Of a stretch of 8,109 nucleotides of DNA, positions 6,350-8,109 are shown one piece after another (the first letter of the stretch is position 1; the number at the start of each line of letters is the position of its first letter). Source of the DNA: UBA8437 sp003445035 (lineage in GTDB: Bacteria > Planctomycetota > Planctomycetia > Planctomycetales > Planctomycetaceae); the NCBI GenBank assembly GCA_937901285.1, contig CALCHI010000087.1, forward strand, positions 1 through 8,109, in the 5' to 3' direction. Under the pieces are notes generated by a model that did not search any database, was not told where the DNA came from, and saw only the letters and a list, made by a program, of their open reading frames with translations. Made by a program: the position numbers and the translations under genes.

Positions 6350-7021
6350 ATGACCATTCGCACCCGGCCCCGTTGCCTCCACACCGTCGCCGTTGCAACC
6401 GCCTTGCTGCTGGCCATCGGCTGCAATGGCGAGACCGACGCCCCCACCCCGCCAACTTCCGCCAGTAACACCCCCGAGCCGGGAAGCACGTCTTCGGGTG
6501 CACAGGCCAACCCGGCTGAGGCGGTGACGCTGACGATCAAGAGTTGGAAGGAAACCGAAGCGCTGATCGCCGCGCAAAAAGGGAAGGTGGTGGTGGTCGA
6601 CCTGTGGTCAACCAGCTGTGTGCCCTGCATGAAGGAATTTCCCAACCTGGTCGCCCTGCACGAGAAATTCCCCGCAAAGAAGATCACCTGCATCTCGGTC
6701 TCCTGTGACTACGAGGGCCTGGAGGAGGAACCGCCGGAATCGAAGAAACCGTCAGTGATGAAATTCCTTAAATCCACCAAGGCCACCTGCACCAACCTTC
6801 TGCTTTCCGACGCCGATGTCGATGTCTACGACAAGATCGAGTTGGCAGCGATTCCAGCCGTCTACGTCTACGACACGGCGGGCCGGATGGTGAAGCGATT
6901 CGACAATGATTCCGGCGAATATGGCGACGAGGGGTTCACCTACAAGGACCACATCGTGCCATTGGTTGAGAAGCTGCTCGGCGGGGAATCGTCCGCCACG
7001 ACCGGCAACGACACCAGGTAA
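6350..7021 (+). CDS. TlpA-like thioredoxin-fold lipoprotein (CVPC active site)
   Basis: This 223-residue protein begins with a lipoprotein signal: R/H-rich start, hydrophobic segment at 13-23, lipobox L-A-I-G-C with Cys25. A Pro/Ser/Thr-rich spacer (26-58) leads to a thioredoxin fold at about 60-215. KVVVVDLWSTSCVPCMKEF carries the redox pair Cys90-Val-Pro-Cys93. The expected cis-proline is in AAIPAVYVYD (Pro169). TlpA/ResA-type proteins usually reduce disulfides outside the cytoplasm, for example in apocytochrome c before haem attachment. That would suit its place 66 bases after a di-heme cytochrome gene, but the link is inference. It has three further cysteines in the fold, Cys114, Cys119 and Cys147, unusual for a TlpA-like protein. 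No Shine-Dalgarno site is visible before the ATG. The start is chosen because it gives the complete signal sequence. The next gene starts 8 bases after its stop. Confidence 0.9.
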   Translation: MTIRTRPRCLHTVAVATALLLAIGCNGETDAPTPPTSASNTPEPGSTSSGAQANPAEAVTLTIKSWKETEALIAAQKGKVVVVDLWSTSCVPCMKEFPNLVALHEKFPAKKITCISVSCDYEGLEEEPPESKKPSVMKFLKSTKATCTNLLLSDADVDVYDKIELAAIPAVYVYDTAGRMVKRFDNDSGEYGDEGFTYKDHIVPLVEKLLGGESSATTGNDTR

Positions 7022-7028
7022 GGCGGAC

Positions 7029-7598
7029 ATGCAAGGACGCGACTCCGACACCCGCTGGTGGACGAGCCCCGGGCGGCTGGTCCAGCGAGTGCTCACCCTG
7101 GACGACACCCCGCATTCGATCGCCCTGGGCACGGCGATCGGCATGTTCGTCGGGCTGACGCCGACGGTCGGTATCCAGATGATGGTCGTGCTGGTCATCG
7201 CCGCCATCACCCAGCGGCTGTTTCACTTCAACCGGCTCGCCGGAGTGATCACCGTTTACGTCTCCAACCCGCTCACCATCGTGCCGCTCTACGCCGCGTT
7301 CTACTACATCGGTTCACTGATGGTCGATGCGCCGATGTCGCCGGCGGAATTCCAGGAACGCTTCGAACAGACACTCAACCAGGGCTGGCAGGGCTGGTTC
7401 GCCCCGCTGCAGTTCATCTTCGCCGAGGTCGCCTGGCCCATGGTCGCCGGGTCGCTGCTACTGGCCACCCTCTGCTCGATCCCCACTTATCCGATCGTCA
7501 AGCGGCTGGTGGAAGTCAAACGCGGGAGACAGACCGATCCGGCACCGGATTCGATTCCCGGTTCACCACCCGAGCCCCCTCCGGACACAAAGCCATGA
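7029..7598 (+). CDS. DUF2062 family integral membrane protein
   Basis: The frame is open from 6906, but the ATG at 7029 is the likely start: AAGG (7020-7023) overlaps the stop of the preceding gene 5 bases before it, and earlier starts would lie deep inside the thioredoxin gene. The 189-residue product shows the DUF2062 signature: P28-H-S-I-A-L-G-T-A-I-G-M-F-V-G-L-T-P at 28-45 with GIQ following, SNPLT at 79-83 and PLY at 86-88. Hydrophobic segments lie at about 30-60, 68-97 and 132-155, with a loop holding acidic residues at 100-116. The tail from about 168 is Pro/Asp-rich and probably cytoplasmic or disordered. The family has no settled biochemical function; members are often found near envelope or glycan genes. 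Its stop overlaps the start of the sugar kinase by four bases (ATGA), so the two are probably translationally coupled. Confidence 0.9.
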   Translation: MQGRDSDTRWWTSPGRLVQRVLTLDDTPHSIALGTAIGMFVGLTPTVGIQMMVVLVIAAITQRLFHFNRLAGVITVYVSNPLTIVPLYAAFYYIGSLMVDAPMSPAEFQERFEQTLNQGWQGWFAPLQFIFAEVAWPMVAGSLLLATLCSIPTYPIVKRLVEVKRGRQTDPAPDSIPGSPPEPPPDTKP

Positions 7599-8109
7599 CG
7601 GCCACATCTTCCGGGCCGCTGGATTGCCTCTGTGCCGGCATCGTCGTTGCCGACCATGTTGGTGCCCCGATCGACCGGCTGCCCCTCCCCGGAATGCTGG
7701 CCGAAACCGCCTCGCTGCACCTGTCGATCGGCGGCTGCGCCGCCAACTGTGCCGTCGACATGACCCGCCTGGGGCTGGCAACCGCTGTCGCAGGAACCAT
7801 CGGCAACGACATCCTGGGACGCTTCGTAAGGGAAGTTCTCGACGAAGCAGGCGTCGACTGTTCGATCCTGGAGATTCGTGACGACCTCCACACCGCCGCC
7901 ACGCAGGTGATCAACGTGCTGGGCGAAGATCGCCGATTCATCCACGCCACCGGAGCCAATGCGCACTTCACGACCGCGACGATCACCGATGAGATCCTCC
8001 AGCGAACCCGGGTCCTGTACCTGGGTGGCTACTGCCTGGCCGACCAGCCGGCGGCCGCACAGGTTGCCGACCTGTTCGGCCGCGCCCGCCACCTGGGCGT
8101 GATCACCAT
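7595..8109 (+). CDS. PfkB/ribokinase-family carbohydrate kinase, N-terminal part (cut by window edge)
   Basis: The ATG at 7595 overlaps the DUF2062 stop (ATGA), and 171 codons follow with no stop before the right edge. The start of a ribokinase fold is clear: CAGIVVADHV with Asp20 as the usual sugar-contacting residue, the PfkB signature region HLSIGGCAANCAVDMTRLG (42-60; G46, G47, N51), GTIGNDILGRFV at 67-78 and the lid/central sheet continuing to VLYLGGYCLAD (140-150). Members phosphorylate sugars or nucleosides with ATP in the cytoplasm. The catalytic DTxGAGD motif lies beyond the window, so sugar specificity and activity cannot be judged. No Shine-Dalgarno site is visible; translation probably depends on coupling with the upstream gene. 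It is the fourth gene of the plus-strand series, and nothing here ties it to the exported redox proteins. Confidence 0.9.
   Translation, partial: MTATSSGPLDCLCAGIVVADHVGAPIDRLPLPGMLAETASLHLSIGGCAANCAVDMTRLGLATAVAGTIGNDILGRFVREVLDEAGVDCSILEIRDDLHTAATQVINVLGEDRRFIHATGANAHFTTATITDEILQRTRVLYLGGYCLADQPAAAQVADLFGRARHLGVIT

Overview
The window reads as a stretch of a GC-rich chromosome from a Planctomycetes-like bacterium. This is inferred from the protein families: a GYF_2-type domain protein, a very large multidomain membrane protein with planctomycete-style Ig-like, TPR-like and DnaJ-type cysteine modules, a lipoprotein of the formylglycine-generating enzyme (FGE/SUMF1) family, a beta-propeller fused to a di-heme cytochrome, and a lipoprotein thioredoxin. 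I could not test the taxonomy by any search. There are no RNA genes, insertion sequences, CRISPR arrays or prophage genes that I can recognise.

Left arm (minus strand). Reading away from the centre, the order is an FGE-like lipoprotein (start 4304, end 3180), a 348-base gap with an A+T-rich part and several GC-rich inverted repeats, a 748-residue membrane-anchored mosaic protein (2831 to 585), and a GYF_2-domain membrane protein (start 509) that runs off the left edge.

Right arm (plus strand). A compact, probably co-transcribed series starts at 4424: an exported YVTN-type beta-propeller with a C-terminal di-heme cytochrome, a TlpA-like thioredoxin lipoprotein (6350-7021), a DUF2062 membrane protein (7029-7598) and a PfkB-family sugar kinase that overlaps it by four bases and runs off the right edge. 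The gaps shrink along the series (66 bases, 7 bases, then an overlap), which supports one operon at least from the thioredoxin onward.

The two arms diverge from a 119-base region (4305-4423). The FGE-like protein keeps both cysteines of the FGE active site and carries a lipoprotein signal, so its oxygen-using chemistry would take place outside the cytoplasm. It sits back to back with an exported haem protein and a secreted thioredoxin. A shared exported redox or protein-maturation role is a reasonable hypothesis but is inference only. The DUF2062 and sugar-kinase genes look like ordinary operon passengers. The most unusual single protein is the 748-residue mosaic.
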